DNA from: UBA6136 sp044237765
Lineage (GTDB): Bacteria; Pseudomonadota; Gammaproteobacteria; Methylococcales; Methylococcaceae
Reading direction: 5' to 3'
NCBI GenBank assembly: GCA_044237765.1
Contig: JBIIEQ010000006.1
Coordinates: 8,390-72,389, forward strand
Length of the DNA: 64,000 bases
Shown here: positions 48,453 through 57,682 of the stretch, piece by piece
Layout of the letters: each line of letters opens with the position of its first letter
Numbering within the stretch: the first letter of the stretch is position 1
The notes under the pieces: generated by a model
What the model was told of the DNA's origin: nothing
Database searches by the model: none
The model's input: only the letters and a program-made list of their open reading frames with translations
Program-made: the position numbers and the translations under genes

Positions 48453-50384
48453 ATGTCAAGAATCATCGGCATCGACTTGGGCACGACCAATTCCTGCGTC
48501 GCCATCCTCGAAGGCGGCAAGCCTCGCGTGATCGAGAATTCCGAAGGCGCGCGCACCACCCCTTCCATTGTGGCGTTCACGCCCGACAATGAAGTACTGG
48601 TAGGTCAATCCGCCAAGCGTCAGGCGATCACCAACCCGAAGAACACCCTGTATGCGGTCAAGCGTCTGATCGGCCGTCGCTTCAAGGATGACGTGGTCCA
48701 GAAGGATATCCATCTGGTTCCGTACAGCATTGTGGGCGCCGACAATGGCGACGCTTGGATCGAAGTCAACGGCAAAAAAATGGCACCACCGGAAGTTTCC
48801 GCGCGCGTCCTGATGAAGCTGAAAAAGGATGCCGAAGCCTTCCTGGGCGAGGAAATCAAGGAAGCCGTCATCACCGTACCGGCCTACTTCAACGACTCCC
48901 AGCGTCAGGCAACCAAGGATGCCGGCCGCATTGCCGGGCTTGAAGTGAAGCGCATCATCAACGAGCCGACGGCAGCGGCCATGGCCTTTGGTCTGGATCG
49001 CAAACAGGGCGACATGAAAGTGGCCGTGTACGATCTCGGCGGCGGTACCTTCGACGTCTCCATCATCGAGATTGCCGAAGTCGACGGCGAACACCAGTTT
49101 GAAGTGCTCTCCACCAACGGGGACACTCACCTGGGCGGTGAAGACTTCGACCTGCGCATCATCGACTGGATCTGCGACGAGTTCAAAAAGGACATGTCCA
49201 TCGACCTGCATAACGATCCATTGGCCCTGCAGCGCCTGAAGGAAGCCGCCGAAAAAGCCAAGATCGAGTTGTCGTCCAGCCAGCAGACCGATATCAACCT
49301 GCCCTATGTCACGGCGGATGCCAGCGGCCCGAAGCACCTCAACCTGAAGCTGACCCGCGCCAAGCTGGAATCACTGGTCGAGGATCTGGTCCAGAGAACC
49401 CGCGGTCCGTGCGAAACCGCTATCAAGGATTCCGGCCTGAAGCCGAGCGAGATCGACGAAGTCATCCTGGTCGGCGGTCAGACCCGCATGCCCAAGGTGC
49501 AGGAGATGGTCACGCAGATCTTTGGCAAGGAGCCGCGCAAGGACGTGAATCCGGACGAAGCGGTCGCTCTCGGTGCCGCCATCCAGGGTGGCGTACTGGG
49601 CGGACAGGTCAAGGACGTGTTACTGCTCGACGTCACCCCGCTGTCCCTGGGTATTGAAACCCTCGGCGGCGTCATGACCAAGCTGATCGAAAAGAATACG
49701 ACGATCCCGACCAAGCAGCAGCAGGTATTCTCCACGGCCGACGACAACCAGACGGCGGTAACGATCCACGTGCTGCAGGGCGAACGGGAAATGGCCAAGG
49801 ACAACAAGTCACTGGGACGTTTCGACCTGGCCGACATTCCGCCGGCGCCTCGCGGTCTGCCGCAGATCGAGGTCACCTTCGACATCGACGCCAACGGCAT
49901 CCTGCATGTGTCAGCCAAGGACAAGGCGACCAACAAGGAGCAGTCGATCCGCATCACCGCCTCCAGTGGCCTGAGCGATGACGAGATCAAACGGATGGTT
50001 CAGGATGCGGAACTGCACGCCGAAGAGGACAAGAAGCTGCATGAGCTGGTTCAGGCCCGCAACCAGGCCGACTCCCTCATCCATGCGGCCCAGAAGACCG
50101 TGAGCGAACTGGGTGACAAGGCCGAGGCGGACGAGAAGAGCCAGATCGAAACCGCCATCAGTGAACTCAAGGAGGCCATGAACGGCGATGACAAGGATGC
50201 CATCGAGCAGAAAACTCAGCGCCTGACCGAAGTGTCCGGCAAACTGGCTGAACGTCTGTATGCCCAAAAGGGTCCTGAGGCGGGCGGTGAGGCAGGCGGG
50301 CATGAGCATGCTTCCGGAAGCGCCGGCAACGCAGACGACATCGTCGACGCCGAGTTCGAAGAAGTGAAAGACGACAACAAATAA
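48453..50384 (+). CDS. dnaK: Chaperone DnaK (Hsp70)
   Basis: Encodes 643 residues. The N-terminal ATPase has IIGIDLGTTNSCVAILEGG, AVYDLGGGTFDVSIIEI and the VILVGGQTRMPKVQ signature. The substrate-binding domain and lid follow, with the C-terminal DIVDAEFEEVKDD peptide. Length and motifs are normal. It is controlled by the sigma-32 promoter upstream and possibly by readthrough from the CIRCE-regulated hrcA promoter. Confidence 0.98.
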   Translation: MSRIIGIDLGTTNSCVAILEGGKPRVIENSEGARTTPSIVAFTPDNEVLVGQSAKRQAITNPKNTLYAVKRLIGRRFKDDVVQKDIHLVPYSIVGADNGDAWIEVNGKKMAPPEVSARVLMKLKKDAEAFLGEEIKEAVITVPAYFNDSQRQATKDAGRIAGLEVKRIINEPTAAAMAFGLDRKQGDMKVAVYDLGGGTFDVSIIEIAEVDGEHQFEVLSTNGDTHLGGEDFDLRIIDWICDEFKKDMSIDLHNDPLALQRLKEAAEKAKIELSSSQQTDINLPYVTADASGPKHLNLKLTRAKLESLVEDLVQRTRGPCETAIKDSGLKPSEIDEVILVGGQTRMPKVQEMVTQIFGKEPRKDVNPDEAVALGAAIQGGVLGGQVKDVLLLDVTPLSLGIETLGGVMTKLIEKNTTIPTKQQQVFSTADDNQTAVTIHVLQGEREMAKDNKSLGRFDLADIPPAPRGLPQIEVTFDIDANGILHVSAKDKATNKEQSIRITASSGLSDDEIKRMVQDAELHAEEDKKLHELVQARNQADSLIHAAQKTVSELGDKAEADEKSQIETAISELKEAMNGDDKDAIEQKTQRLTEVSGKLAERLYAQKGPEAGGEAGGHEHASGSAGNADDIVDAEFEEVKDDNK

Positions 50385-50483
50385 TCGTTCCCTCGCGGCA
50401 CGATCACCGGGGGCGGGATTCCACCTGCCCCCACCCCACCAACCGATTTCCCAAGCCGCGACTCTGACGCGGCATTTTGCGTT

Positions 50484-51614
50484 ATGGCGAAAGAAGACTA
50501 CTACCAGCTGCTGGGCGTGTCCCGCAATGCGAGCGACGACGAGATCAAGAAGAGCTTCCGCCGCCTGGCGATGAAGTTTCACCCTGACCGGAATCGCGAC
50601 AACCCTGAGGCCGAGGAGCAATTCAAGAAGGTCAAGGAGGCGCACGACGTCCTCTCCGATCCCAAGAAACGCTCGGCCTATGACCAGTTCGGCCATGCCG
50701 GCGTCGACCCGTCGATGGGCGGTGGCCAGGGCTTTGGCGGCGGCAATTTCAGTGACATATTCGGCGATGTGTTTGGCGACATCTTCGGCGGTGGCGGATC
50801 GCGCGGTCGCGGGGGGCCACAACGCGGTTCAGACTTGCGCTACAACCTGGAAATCACGCTGGAGGAGGCGGTCGCCGGCACTGAGGTCAAGATTCAGATT
50901 CCGACCCTCATCAACTGCAAGAGCTGTGATGGATCGGGCGCCAACAAGGGGTCGTCGGTCACAACCTGTCCCACCTGTCATGGCCATGGTGCCGTCCGCA
51001 TGCAGCAGGGCTTTTTTGCCGTGCAGCAAACCTGCCCCACCTGCCGCGGGTCCGGCAAGCAAATCAAGGATCCCTGCAAGTCCTGTCATGGACAGGGACG
51101 CGTCCAGGACACCAAGACGCTGTCCGTCAAGGTGCCGGCCGGCGTCGACACCGGTGACCGCATTCGGCTGTCTGGCGAGGGCGAAGCCGGTGAGTCGGGC
51201 GCACCCGCTGGCGACCTCTACGTTCAGGTCAACGTCAAGGATCATGCGATCTTTACTCGTGATGGTGCCAATCTCTATTGCGAAGTCCCCATCAGCTTCC
51301 CGAAGGCCTGCCTGGGTGGTGAGGTAGAAGTCCCCACACTTGCCGGCAAGGTCGCCCTGAAGATTCCGGCTGAAACACAGACCGGCCGCATGTTCAGACT
51401 GAGCGGCAAGGGCGTCAAGCCAGTGCGCGGGGGCGCCGTGGGCGACCTGATGTGTCGCGTTCGCATCGAAACTCCCGTCCACCTCAACAAGGAGCAAATC
51501 GACCTGATCAAGCAGTTCGACGAATCCCTGACCGGGGGTGGCAGCAAGCACAGCCCTCAGGCCCATGGCTGGCTCGACGGTGTCAAACAGTTTTTCGATA
51601 AAATCGGACTCTGA
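50484..51614 (+). CDS. dnaJ: Chaperone DnaJ (Hsp40)
   Basis: Encodes 376 residues. It has a J domain (YYQLLGVSRNASDDEIKKSF, HPD motif in MKFHPDRNRDN), a G/F-rich linker, four CxxCxGxG-type zinc motifs (CKSCDGSGANKGS, CPTCHGHG, CPTCRGSGK, CKSCHGQGR), and C-terminal substrate domains. It stimulates DnaK ATPase. It follows dnaK by 99 bp and is followed by a terminator. Confidence 0.97.
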   Translation: MAKEDYYQLLGVSRNASDDEIKKSFRRLAMKFHPDRNRDNPEAEEQFKKVKEAHDVLSDPKKRSAYDQFGHAGVDPSMGGGQGFGGGNFSDIFGDVFGDIFGGGGSRGRGGPQRGSDLRYNLEITLEEAVAGTEVKIQIPTLINCKSCDGSGANKGSSVTTCPTCHGHGAVRMQQGFFAVQQTCPTCRGSGKQIKDPCKSCHGQGRVQDTKTLSVKVPAGVDTGDRIRLSGEGEAGESGAPAGDLYVQVNVKDHAIFTRDGANLYCEVPISFPKACLGGEVEVPTLAGKVALKIPAETQTGRMFRLSGKGVKPVRGGAVGDLMCRVRIETPVHLNKEQIDLIKQFDESLTGGGSKHSPQAHGWLDGVKQFFDKIGL

Positions 51615-51638
51615 CGCCAATGCTGATCAAATAATTCA

Positions 51639-51664
51639 TGGGCGCGTCAGGCGCCCACTTTTTT
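51639..51664 (+). terminator. Terminator after dnaJ
   Basis: A seven-bp stem (TGGGCGC/GCGCCCA) with a five-base loop is followed by C and six T residues, 24 bp after the dnaJ stop. It ends the heat-shock operon before dapB. Confidence 0.85.
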
Positions 51665-51694
51665 GCCCACTCAAGCAGTAACCGGAAAATCAAC

Positions 51695-52507
51695 ATGATA
51701 CGAGTCGCCATCCACGGCGCGGCTGGCCGCATGGGCCATGCGCTGATCAATGCCTGCATCAATGCGGAACACCTGCAACTGGCGGCCGCGGTGGAGCGAC
51801 CCGGCAGCCCGGCCATTGGCACCGACGCCGGCACGCTTGCCGGACTCTCCCCGCAGGGCATTACCGTTACCGACAGCCTGCCCGCCGTGATGTCCGCTAT
51901 CGATGTGCTGGTGGATTTCACGCGACCCGAGCCGGCCATGGCCGCTCTCGAACTCTGCCGCCAGCATGGCAAGCGGATGGTCATCGGCACGACCGGCTTC
52001 AGTGGGGAAGAACGCGCCAACATCGACCGCGCTGCCCGGGATATCCCCATCATGCTCGCCCCCAACATGAGCGTCGGCGTCAATCTCTGCCTGAAGTTGC
52101 TGGAAATAGCCGCCAAGGTCATCGGCGACAACACCGACATCGAAATCATCGAAGCCCACCACCGTCACAAGGTTGACGCCCCCTCCGGGACAGCCTTGCG
52201 GATGGGCGAAGTCGTTGCCGCCGCCTTGGGACGCGACCTCAATGAATGCGCCGTATGGGGCCGGGAGGGCCACACCGGCGAGCGTGATCCGAAAAGCATC
52301 GGCTTTTCCGTCATCCGTGCCGGCGATATTGTCGGCGAGCACACCGTCATGTTTGCCGACGAAGGCGAACGCGTGGAAATCACCCACAATGCCTCAAGTC
52401 GCATGACCTTTGCCAAGGGCGCGATGCGAGCAGCAGCCTGGCTTGAGGGAAAACCAGCAGGCTTTTACGATATGCAGGACGTGCTGGGACTCAAAATCAT
52501 CGCCTGA
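51695..52507 (+). CDS. dapB: 4-hydroxy-tetrahydrodipicolinate reductase
   Basis: Encodes 270 residues from the ATG at 51695 (MIRVAIHGAAGRMG), the conserved start; the frame opens 19 codons earlier through the terminator. The active-site motif EAHHRHKVDAPSGTALR and the NAD(P)H-binding GxxGRMG are present. DapB makes tetrahydrodipicolinate for diaminopimelate and lysine. Confidence 0.97.
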   Translation: MIRVAIHGAAGRMGHALINACINAEHLQLAAAVERPGSPAIGTDAGTLAGLSPQGITVTDSLPAVMSAIDVLVDFTRPEPAMAALELCRQHGKRMVIGTTGFSGEERANIDRAARDIPIMLAPNMSVGVNLCLKLLEIAAKVIGDNTDIEIIEAHHRHKVDAPSGTALRMGEVVAAALGRDLNECAVWGREGHTGERDPKSIGFSVIRAGDIVGEHTVMFADEGERVEITHNASSRMTFAKGAMRAAAWLEGKPAGFYDMQDVLGLKIIA

Positions 52508-52532
52508 TTCCAAGCTTCGCGGACAACCCCCC

Positions 52533-53675
52533 ATGAAACTGGCTCACCAGGATCGCAACGTTATTCTTGCGTTTGGCTTGTTCATGGGGTTCTGGACCCT
52601 TCTGTTTGCGCTCATTGGCAGCCAGGTGCTCGAACCCGCGGAAATCGAACCGCGAGATCGACTGCTGCCTCTGGCCTCCCATTCCCCGCCAAATATGCCG
52701 CAGACGCCGATACAGGTTGGCACATATATCGAGAATATCTACAAGTTTTCGCCCGACGATCAGACCTTCAATGCCGAGGGCCGTCTCTGGCTCAACTGGA
52801 CTGAAGCCGCGCAGGAATTGACTCAAAACCATGGCTTGCCACCGGAAAAATGGCTGAACTGGGTCAATCAGCTCGATGGTTGGGACTTCAAACTGGAACC
52901 CACCTATCCGCAACCCAAGCGTCTTCAGAATGGTCTTTACCATCAAAGCTTCAAATTCTCCGGGGCATTTTATGCCGACAACATGGATTTTCGTCGGTAC
53001 CCCTTTCAGAAGGTGCAATTGCCGCTGACCCTTGAACTCACCGAGACCCTGGCACAAGAAAGGGATCAGGGCCTGTTTCTGATCCCCGACGAGCCCGCCT
53101 CGGGCGTCGGCGGATTCATCAGTCTCATGGGTTACAAGACGACCGCTTTCACGGTCACTCATGGCCTCCATGAATATGGCTCGGACCTTGGTTCGGGAAC
53201 CTCACCAACCGGTACAGAGAGGATGCGCTTACCCCAGGTGAATTTCCTGGTGTCCTATCAACAATCCCCCAATGCCGCCCTGCTGACGCTCATACTGCCG
53301 CTGACGGTGGTCATGGCCTTGGTCCTTTTCTCGCCCTCGCTTTCCTCTTCCCTCTGGGATGTGCGGCTGGGCATTCCCCCAACCGCATTACTGACGCTGA
53401 TCTTTCTGCAACAGAGCTACAAGGAAAAATTGCCCAATCTGCCCTACGCCACGTTTCTGGACCTGATTTATAACGTCTGCTATTTCGTTAATCTGATTCT
53501 TTTCGCCCTGTTTCTGTGGGCTTCCAACCGGTTGCACGAGACCACGGAAAAAACCAGACCACAGGTGATCACCCGCATCGATGTTCTGGACCGTTATGTC
53601 CAGATAGGACTGGTCCTGTTGCTGATTTCCATGATCGCCTGGCATTGGAACCGCCTGCCCGAATTGACCCGCTGA
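52533..53675 (+). CDS. Pentameric ligand-gated ion channel homologue
   Basis: Encodes 380 residues from the ATG at 52533. An N-terminal hydrophobic segment (about 11-30) precedes a ~210-residue beta-rich extracellular domain containing GAFYADNMDFRRYPFQKVQL, the counterpart of the Cys-loop region with its conserved P-F pair. Four membrane segments follow at about 246-268, 273-294, 305-329 and 354-370. The M2-M3 linker KLPNLPYATFLDLIY closely resembles the LP-x-LPY-TTF-ID linker of the bacterial channel ELIC. The order of domains is exactly that of Cys-loop receptors. The ligand and ion are unknown. The extra N-terminal hydrophobic segment could be an uncleaved signal or membrane anchor. Confidence 0.78.
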   Translation: MKLAHQDRNVILAFGLFMGFWTLLFALIGSQVLEPAEIEPRDRLLPLASHSPPNMPQTPIQVGTYIENIYKFSPDDQTFNAEGRLWLNWTEAAQELTQNHGLPPEKWLNWVNQLDGWDFKLEPTYPQPKRLQNGLYHQSFKFSGAFYADNMDFRRYPFQKVQLPLTLELTETLAQERDQGLFLIPDEPASGVGGFISLMGYKTTAFTVTHGLHEYGSDLGSGTSPTGTERMRLPQVNFLVSYQQSPNAALLTLILPLTVVMALVLFSPSLSSSLWDVRLGIPPTALLTLIFLQQSYKEKLPNLPYATFLDLIYNVCYFVNLILFALFLWASNRLHETTEKTRPQVITRIDVLDRYVQIGLVLLLISMIAWHWNRLPELTR

Positions 53676-53684
53676 ACTCGCTGC

Positions 53685-54977
53685 ATGCTTATCCAACTCA
53701 AAACCCTGGGCTGCCGGCTCAACGAGGCCGAACTGGAAACCTGGGCCCGCGACTTTCAGGCGGATGGGCACCGGCTGGTGGGCGATAACGAAGAGGCCGA
53801 TCTGCTGGTGTTCAACTCCTGCGCCGTCACCCAGGATGCGGTCCGCAAATCCCGCAACCTGCTGCGGAAGGCGGCACGGGAAAACCCCGGCGCCAAACTG
53901 GTACTGAGCGGCTGCTACGCCACACTCAATCAGGCCGAAGCCGAAACGCTGGGCGTCGATCTGGTCATCGGCAATGCCGACAAACATCGCCTGGTGGAGA
54001 TCGCCAAGGCGCGTCTGGCGCTGGACGCCATGCCCGCGCAATCCACCGAACCCGGCGAATCCGCCCTCTTCCGACTGGGTCGGCACCGCGCCTTCATCAA
54101 GGTGCAGGACGGTTGCCGCTACCGCTGCACCTATTGCATCGTCACCGTGGCCCGGGGCGAAGAGCGCAGCCGGAGTCCGACCGACATCATCGAGGAAATC
54201 AATCGACTGCATGGGGAGGGCATTCAGGAAGCCGTGTTGACCGGTGTTCATTTGGGCGGATACGGCAGCGACAACGGTTCCCACCTCGGCGCGCTCATTC
54301 AGGAAGTTCTGGAGCAAACCACCATCCCCCGCCTGAGGCTGGGCTCGCTGGAGCCCTGGGATATTCCCGAGATGTTTGTCGAATTGTTCGACAACCCTCG
54401 ACTCATGCCCCACCTGCATCTGCCCCTGCAAAGCGGATCGGACAGCGTCCTCAAGCGCATGGCGCGGCGCTGCAAGACCACCGAATTTGCGGCGCTGGTG
54501 GAACGTCTTCGCCAACAGGTGCCCGACATCAACATCACCACCGACCTGATCGTCGGCTTTCCAGGTGAAACCGAAATCGAATGGGAAGAAACCCTCGCCT
54601 TCGTCCGACAGATCGGCTTTGGCCACACCCATGTATTCAGCTTCTCGCCCCGTGCCGGCACTGCAGCGGCCACCATGCCCGCGCCCGTTCACGGCGACAT
54701 CAAGAAGGCGCGCAGTCGTGCCCTGCATGAACTGGCCGAACAACAAAAGCGCGACTTCGCCACCCGCCACCTGGGCCGCACGCTGCCTATCCTCTGGGAA
54801 GGCACCCGTCGCCTGGAGGATGGAAGCGCCAGGGTGTTCGGCTACACCCCCAACTATTTCAGGGTCGGCCTGGCGATTAGCCCCGAACAGGGCACCGATC
54901 TGAGCTTTCGCATCGCACCGGCCAGACTCACCGGGTTCGCCGATGACGGCGATAGCCTGGTGGGAGAAATGGCTTGA
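53685..54977 (+). CDS. mtaB: tRNA t6A37 methylthiotransferase
   Basis: Encodes 430 residues. The UPF0004 domain (LKTLGCRLNEAELETW, CAVT, SGCYAT cysteines) is followed by a radical-SAM core with C-x3-C-x2-C in VQDGCRYRCTYCIV and a C-terminal TRAM domain. MtaB converts t6A37 to ms2t6A37 in tRNAs decoding ANN codons. It is 9 bp after the ion-channel gene. It is the last core gene before the defence island. Confidence 0.93.
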   Translation: MLIQLKTLGCRLNEAELETWARDFQADGHRLVGDNEEADLLVFNSCAVTQDAVRKSRNLLRKAARENPGAKLVLSGCYATLNQAEAETLGVDLVIGNADKHRLVEIAKARLALDAMPAQSTEPGESALFRLGRHRAFIKVQDGCRYRCTYCIVTVARGEERSRSPTDIIEEINRLHGEGIQEAVLTGVHLGGYGSDNGSHLGALIQEVLEQTTIPRLRLGSLEPWDIPEMFVELFDNPRLMPHLHLPLQSGSDSVLKRMARRCKTTEFAALVERLRQQVPDINITTDLIVGFPGETEIEWEETLAFVRQIGFGHTHVFSFSPRAGTAAATMPAPVHGDIKKARSRALHELAEQQKRDFATRHLGRTLPILWEGTRRLEDGSARVFGYTPNYFRVGLAISPEQGTDLSFRIAPARLTGFADDGDSLVGEMA

Positions 54978-55197
54978 ACCCAATGGGTAGTGCAGGGACG
55001 GGCCGCAGCAGATCGCGGATCCATCCCGGAAAACCGCCACGAAACCGCTGCAGCTGGCCCCGCTAATGAGCCCGAAGATGGCGGTGTCCATCACTACAGC
55101 GACGTCGAATGCTGGAAGTACCTAGAGCAATCAAATCGCCTAGAATGACGATATAAATCCATAGATGGCCAGTTTCTAGCCATCCATGCCGATTTGG

Positions 55198-55226
55198 TTG
55201 AATTCGTCATAAGTGACGAATAAAAT
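55198..55226 (+). promoter_or_regulatory. Promoter with palindromic operator for the XRE regulator
   Basis: TTGAAT (55198-55203), exactly 17 bases, TAAAAT (55221-55226). A perfect inverted repeat ATTCGTCA-TAAG-TGACGAAT (55202-55221) fills the spacer. Further TGACG half-sites flank it at about 55145 and 55253. This is the expected layout for autorepression by the adjacent HTH protein. Confidence 0.7.
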
Positions 55227-55262
55227 CGTCCTATCGAAGCAATTCGCCTGATATGACGCATT

Positions 55263-55616
55263 ATGAAAATCTCTGCGCAACTGACCGATGAGGCGGTCCT
55301 GCAACAACTGGGTGGGCGTCTGGCGGAGTTGCGCATCGAGCATAACCTGACTCAGGCGGCGCTTGCGGAACAGGCGGGCGTATCCAAGCGGACGATCGAG
55401 CGATTGGAGTCGGGGGAAGTGGCGACGCAACTCTCGGGTTTTTTGCGCGTCTGCCGGGCGCTTGGTTTGTTGGAGCGATTCGAGACCCTGCTGCCGGAGT
55501 CAGTGCCCGGCCCGATGGCGCAATTGAAACAGGCGGGCCGCAAGCGCCAGCGGGCGACCGGCAAAAGAGGCGTGACGGAAAAACCCGAGAAATGGACATG
55601 GGGTGAGCCGACATGA
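55263..55616 (+). CDS. XRE-family regulator (HipB-like antitoxin)
   Basis: Encodes 117 residues. The helix-turn-helix is LTQAALAEQAGVSKRTIERL (about 30-49), followed by a short dimerisation helix and a basic tail ending KWTWGEPT. This family normally precedes a HipA-like kinase toxin. Here it overlaps the ATG of a deleted hipA by 4 bp. The protein looks intact, so it may still regulate its operator and the hsd genes downstream. Its last ~30 codons are repeated at 61241-61340. Confidence 0.85.
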   Translation: MKISAQLTDEAVLQQLGGRLAELRIEHNLTQAALAEQAGVSKRTIERLESGEVATQLSGFLRVCRALGLLERFETLLPESVPGPMAQLKQAGRKRQRATGKRGVTEKPEKWTWGEPT

Positions 55617-56124
55617 TCGCCAAAGTGCGGCTCTGGGGCCGGACCATTGGCGCGGGGTTGCTCGACGACGAGCGCGATGTGGCGGCGTTCCAGTACGACG
55701 CGGACTTTGCGCGCAGCGGAATCGAACTGTCAAGGAACTGGAAGACCCCAAGGGCCTCGCACCAGATGACGCTGAACGGAAAACGCGATGGCTTCACCCT
55801 GCAGGACTTTGAATCATGCGCCAAAGCGGCCGTGATGAAGCGGGGGCGCGCTGCGACGATCATCGAGGAAGTACGGGCGGCGGTGAAGCGCTGGCCGGAA
55901 TTTGCCGCCGAAGCGAATCTCGCGGACGAATGGCGCGACGACATCCAAAACACGCACCGTCTGTCCTTCCCGGAAAAATGAGCCGCACTGCCAAACCTGC
56001 CGCATGCCGGACAATCGCCCGCCCTCAGAGCTTGCGAGTCATCCAGAGGGAACCCCATCGAATTCCAATCGAATTCTTATCGAGAAAAAGGCAATCACAT
56101 GGCGAAAACGCCCCGCAAGAAAAG
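55517..56124. repeat. ~600-bp direct repeat, copy 1
   Basis: Matches 61241-61836. It runs from the 3' end of the XRE gene through the deleted hipA and into the first codons of hsdM. The hipA remnant is identical at protein level in both copies. Copy 1 carries 11-12 extra bases just before the hsdM start (about 56058-56080). The copies are about 5.7 kb apart in the same orientation. Confidence 0.92.
55613..55981 (+). pseudogene. Internally deleted HipA-type kinase (copy 1)
   Basis: Encodes 122 residues. The first ~40 match the HipA N-terminus (MIAKVRLWGRTIGAG, DVAAFQYDADFARSGIEL). The last ~80 match the HipA C-terminus (HQMTLNGKRDGFTLQDFE, IIEEVRAAVKRWPEFAAEA). The kinase core of about 300 residues between them, with the ATP site and catalytic Asp, is missing, and the frame is kept. 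HipA is a Ser/Thr kinase toxin of the HipBA systems; this product cannot have that activity. Confidence 0.8.
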
Positions 56125-57682
56125 CGACTCCACTGCCAACCTCGGCTTTGAGGCCAAACTCTGGCTCGCCGCCGACAAGCTCCGCAACAACATGGACGCG
56201 GCGGAATACAAGCACGTCGTCCTCGGCCTCATCTTCCTCAAATACATCTCCGACACCTTCGAGGAACTCCGCGCCAAGCTCCTCTCCGGCGAGGGCGATT
56301 ACGCCGGGGCTGATCCCGAAGATCCGGACGAATACAAAGCCGAGAACGTCTTCTGGGTGCCCGCAGATGCCCGCTGGTCCCACCTCCAGGCCAACGCCAA
56401 GCAGCCCACCATCGGCAAGACCGTGGACGACGCCATGGTCGCCATCGAGCGCGACAACCCCCGCCTCAAAGGCGTCCTGCCGAAAGATTACGCCCGCCCC
56501 GGCCTCGACAAGCACCGCCTCGGCGAACTCATCGACCTCATCGCCACCATCAGCCTCACCGCCGCCAGCGAGGGCGAAAAGACCCACCGCTCCGTCGATC
56601 TGCTCGGCCGCGTTTACGAGTATTTCCTCACCCGCTTCGCCAGCGCCGAGGGCAAGAACGGCGGCCAGTTCTACACCCCGTCCTGCGTGGTGCGCTGCCT
56701 CGTCGAAATGCTCGCCCCCTACAAAGGCCGCATCTACGACCCCGCCTGCAGCTCCGGCGGCATGTTCGTGCAGTCGGAAAAGTTCGTCGAAGCCCACGGC
56801 GGCAAGCTCGGCGACATCTCCATCTACGGCCAGGAGAGCAACGCCACCACCCGCCGCCTTGCCATCATGAACCTCGCCATCCGGGGCATTGAGGCCGACA
56901 TCGGCAAGGAACACGCCTACACCTTCCGCGCCGTCCAGCACCCCGACCTCCGCGCCGACTTTTGTCTTGCCAATCCGCCCTTCAACGACTCCGACTGGTT
57001 CCGCAAGGACGACGACGTACGCTGGCAGTTCGGCGTCCCACCCAAGGGCAACGCCAACTTCGCCTGGGTGCAGCACTTCATCCACCACCTCGCGCCGCAG
57101 GGCATGGCTGGCTTCGTCCTTGCCAATGGCAGCATGTCCTCCAACCAGTCCGGCGAAGGCGACATCCGCCGCGCCCTCATCGAGGCCGACCTCGTGGACT
57201 GCATGGTCTCCCTCCCCGGCCAGCTCTTCTACAGCACGCAGATTCCCGTCTGCCTCTGGTTCCTCGCGAAAAACAAAGCCGCCGACGCCAATCGCGGCTT
57301 TCGCGACCGCCGCAAGCAAACCCTCTTCATCGACGCCCGCAAACTCGGCACCCTCATCGACCGGGTCCACCGCGAGCTGCCCGACGCCGACCTGGAGAAA
57401 ATCACCTCCACCTACCACGCATGGCGGGGAGATAAAGGCGCGGGTAAATACGAAGACGTCGCGGGCTTCTGCAAATCCGCCGCCACCGCCGAAATTGCCG
57501 CGCACGGATTCGTCCTCACGCCCGGCCGCTTCGTCGGCGCGGAAGAAATCGAAGACGACGGCGAGCCTTTTGACGAAAAAATGGCGCGCCTCGTCGCCGA
57601 ACTGCACGCCCAGTTCGTCGAGTCCGCTAGGCTGGAGCAGACAATTCGTGCCAATCTGAATAACTTAGGATTCAAATCATGA
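56099..57682 (+). CDS. hsdM: Type I restriction-modification methyltransferase subunit
   Basis: Encodes 527 residues. The N-terminal HsdM helical domain (AAEYKHVVLGLIFLKYISD) is followed by the N6-adenine methylase core: SAM-binding IYDPACSSGGMF (motif I, 212-223) and catalytic CLANPPFNDSDW (motif IV, NPPF at 292-295). The C-terminal helix contains LHAQFVESARLEQTIRANL. The gene is full length and is the only intact core hsd gene. Without a working HsdS it would lack sequence specificity. It overlaps the HEPN gene by ATGA. Confidence 0.93.
   Translation: MAKTPRKKSDSTANLGFEAKLWLAADKLRNNMDAAEYKHVVLGLIFLKYISDTFEELRAKLLSGEGDYAGADPEDPDEYKAENVFWVPADARWSHLQANAKQPTIGKTVDDAMVAIERDNPRLKGVLPKDYARPGLDKHRLGELIDLIATISLTAASEGEKTHRSVDLLGRVYEYFLTRFASAEGKNGGQFYTPSCVVRCLVEMLAPYKGRIYDPACSSGGMFVQSEKFVEAHGGKLGDISIYGQESNATTRRLAIMNLAIRGIEADIGKEHAYTFRAVQHPDLRADFCLANPPFNDSDWFRKDDDVRWQFGVPPKGNANFAWVQHFIHHLAPQGMAGFVLANGSMSSNQSGEGDIRRALIEADLVDCMVSLPGQLFYSTQIPVCLWFLAKNKAADANRGFRDRRKQTLFIDARKLGTLIDRVHRELPDADLEKITSTYHAWRGDKGAGKYEDVAGFCKSAATAEIAAHGFVLTPGRFVGAEEIEDDGEPFDEKMARLVAELHAQFVESARLEQTIRANLNNLGFKS
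57599..57682 (+). repeat. hsdM 3'-end repeat, copy 1
   Basis: The last 84 bases of hsdM (28 codons) are repeated, imperfectly, at 58409-58492 as the tail of the nucleotidyltransferase gene. The first ~30 bases are nearly identical and the rest diverged. Confidence 0.85.

Noticed and set aside
50395..50445. GGGGGC/GCCCCC hairpin between dnaK and dnaJ as a terminator
   Set aside because: No T tract follows, and dnaK-dnaJ are normally co-transcribed.
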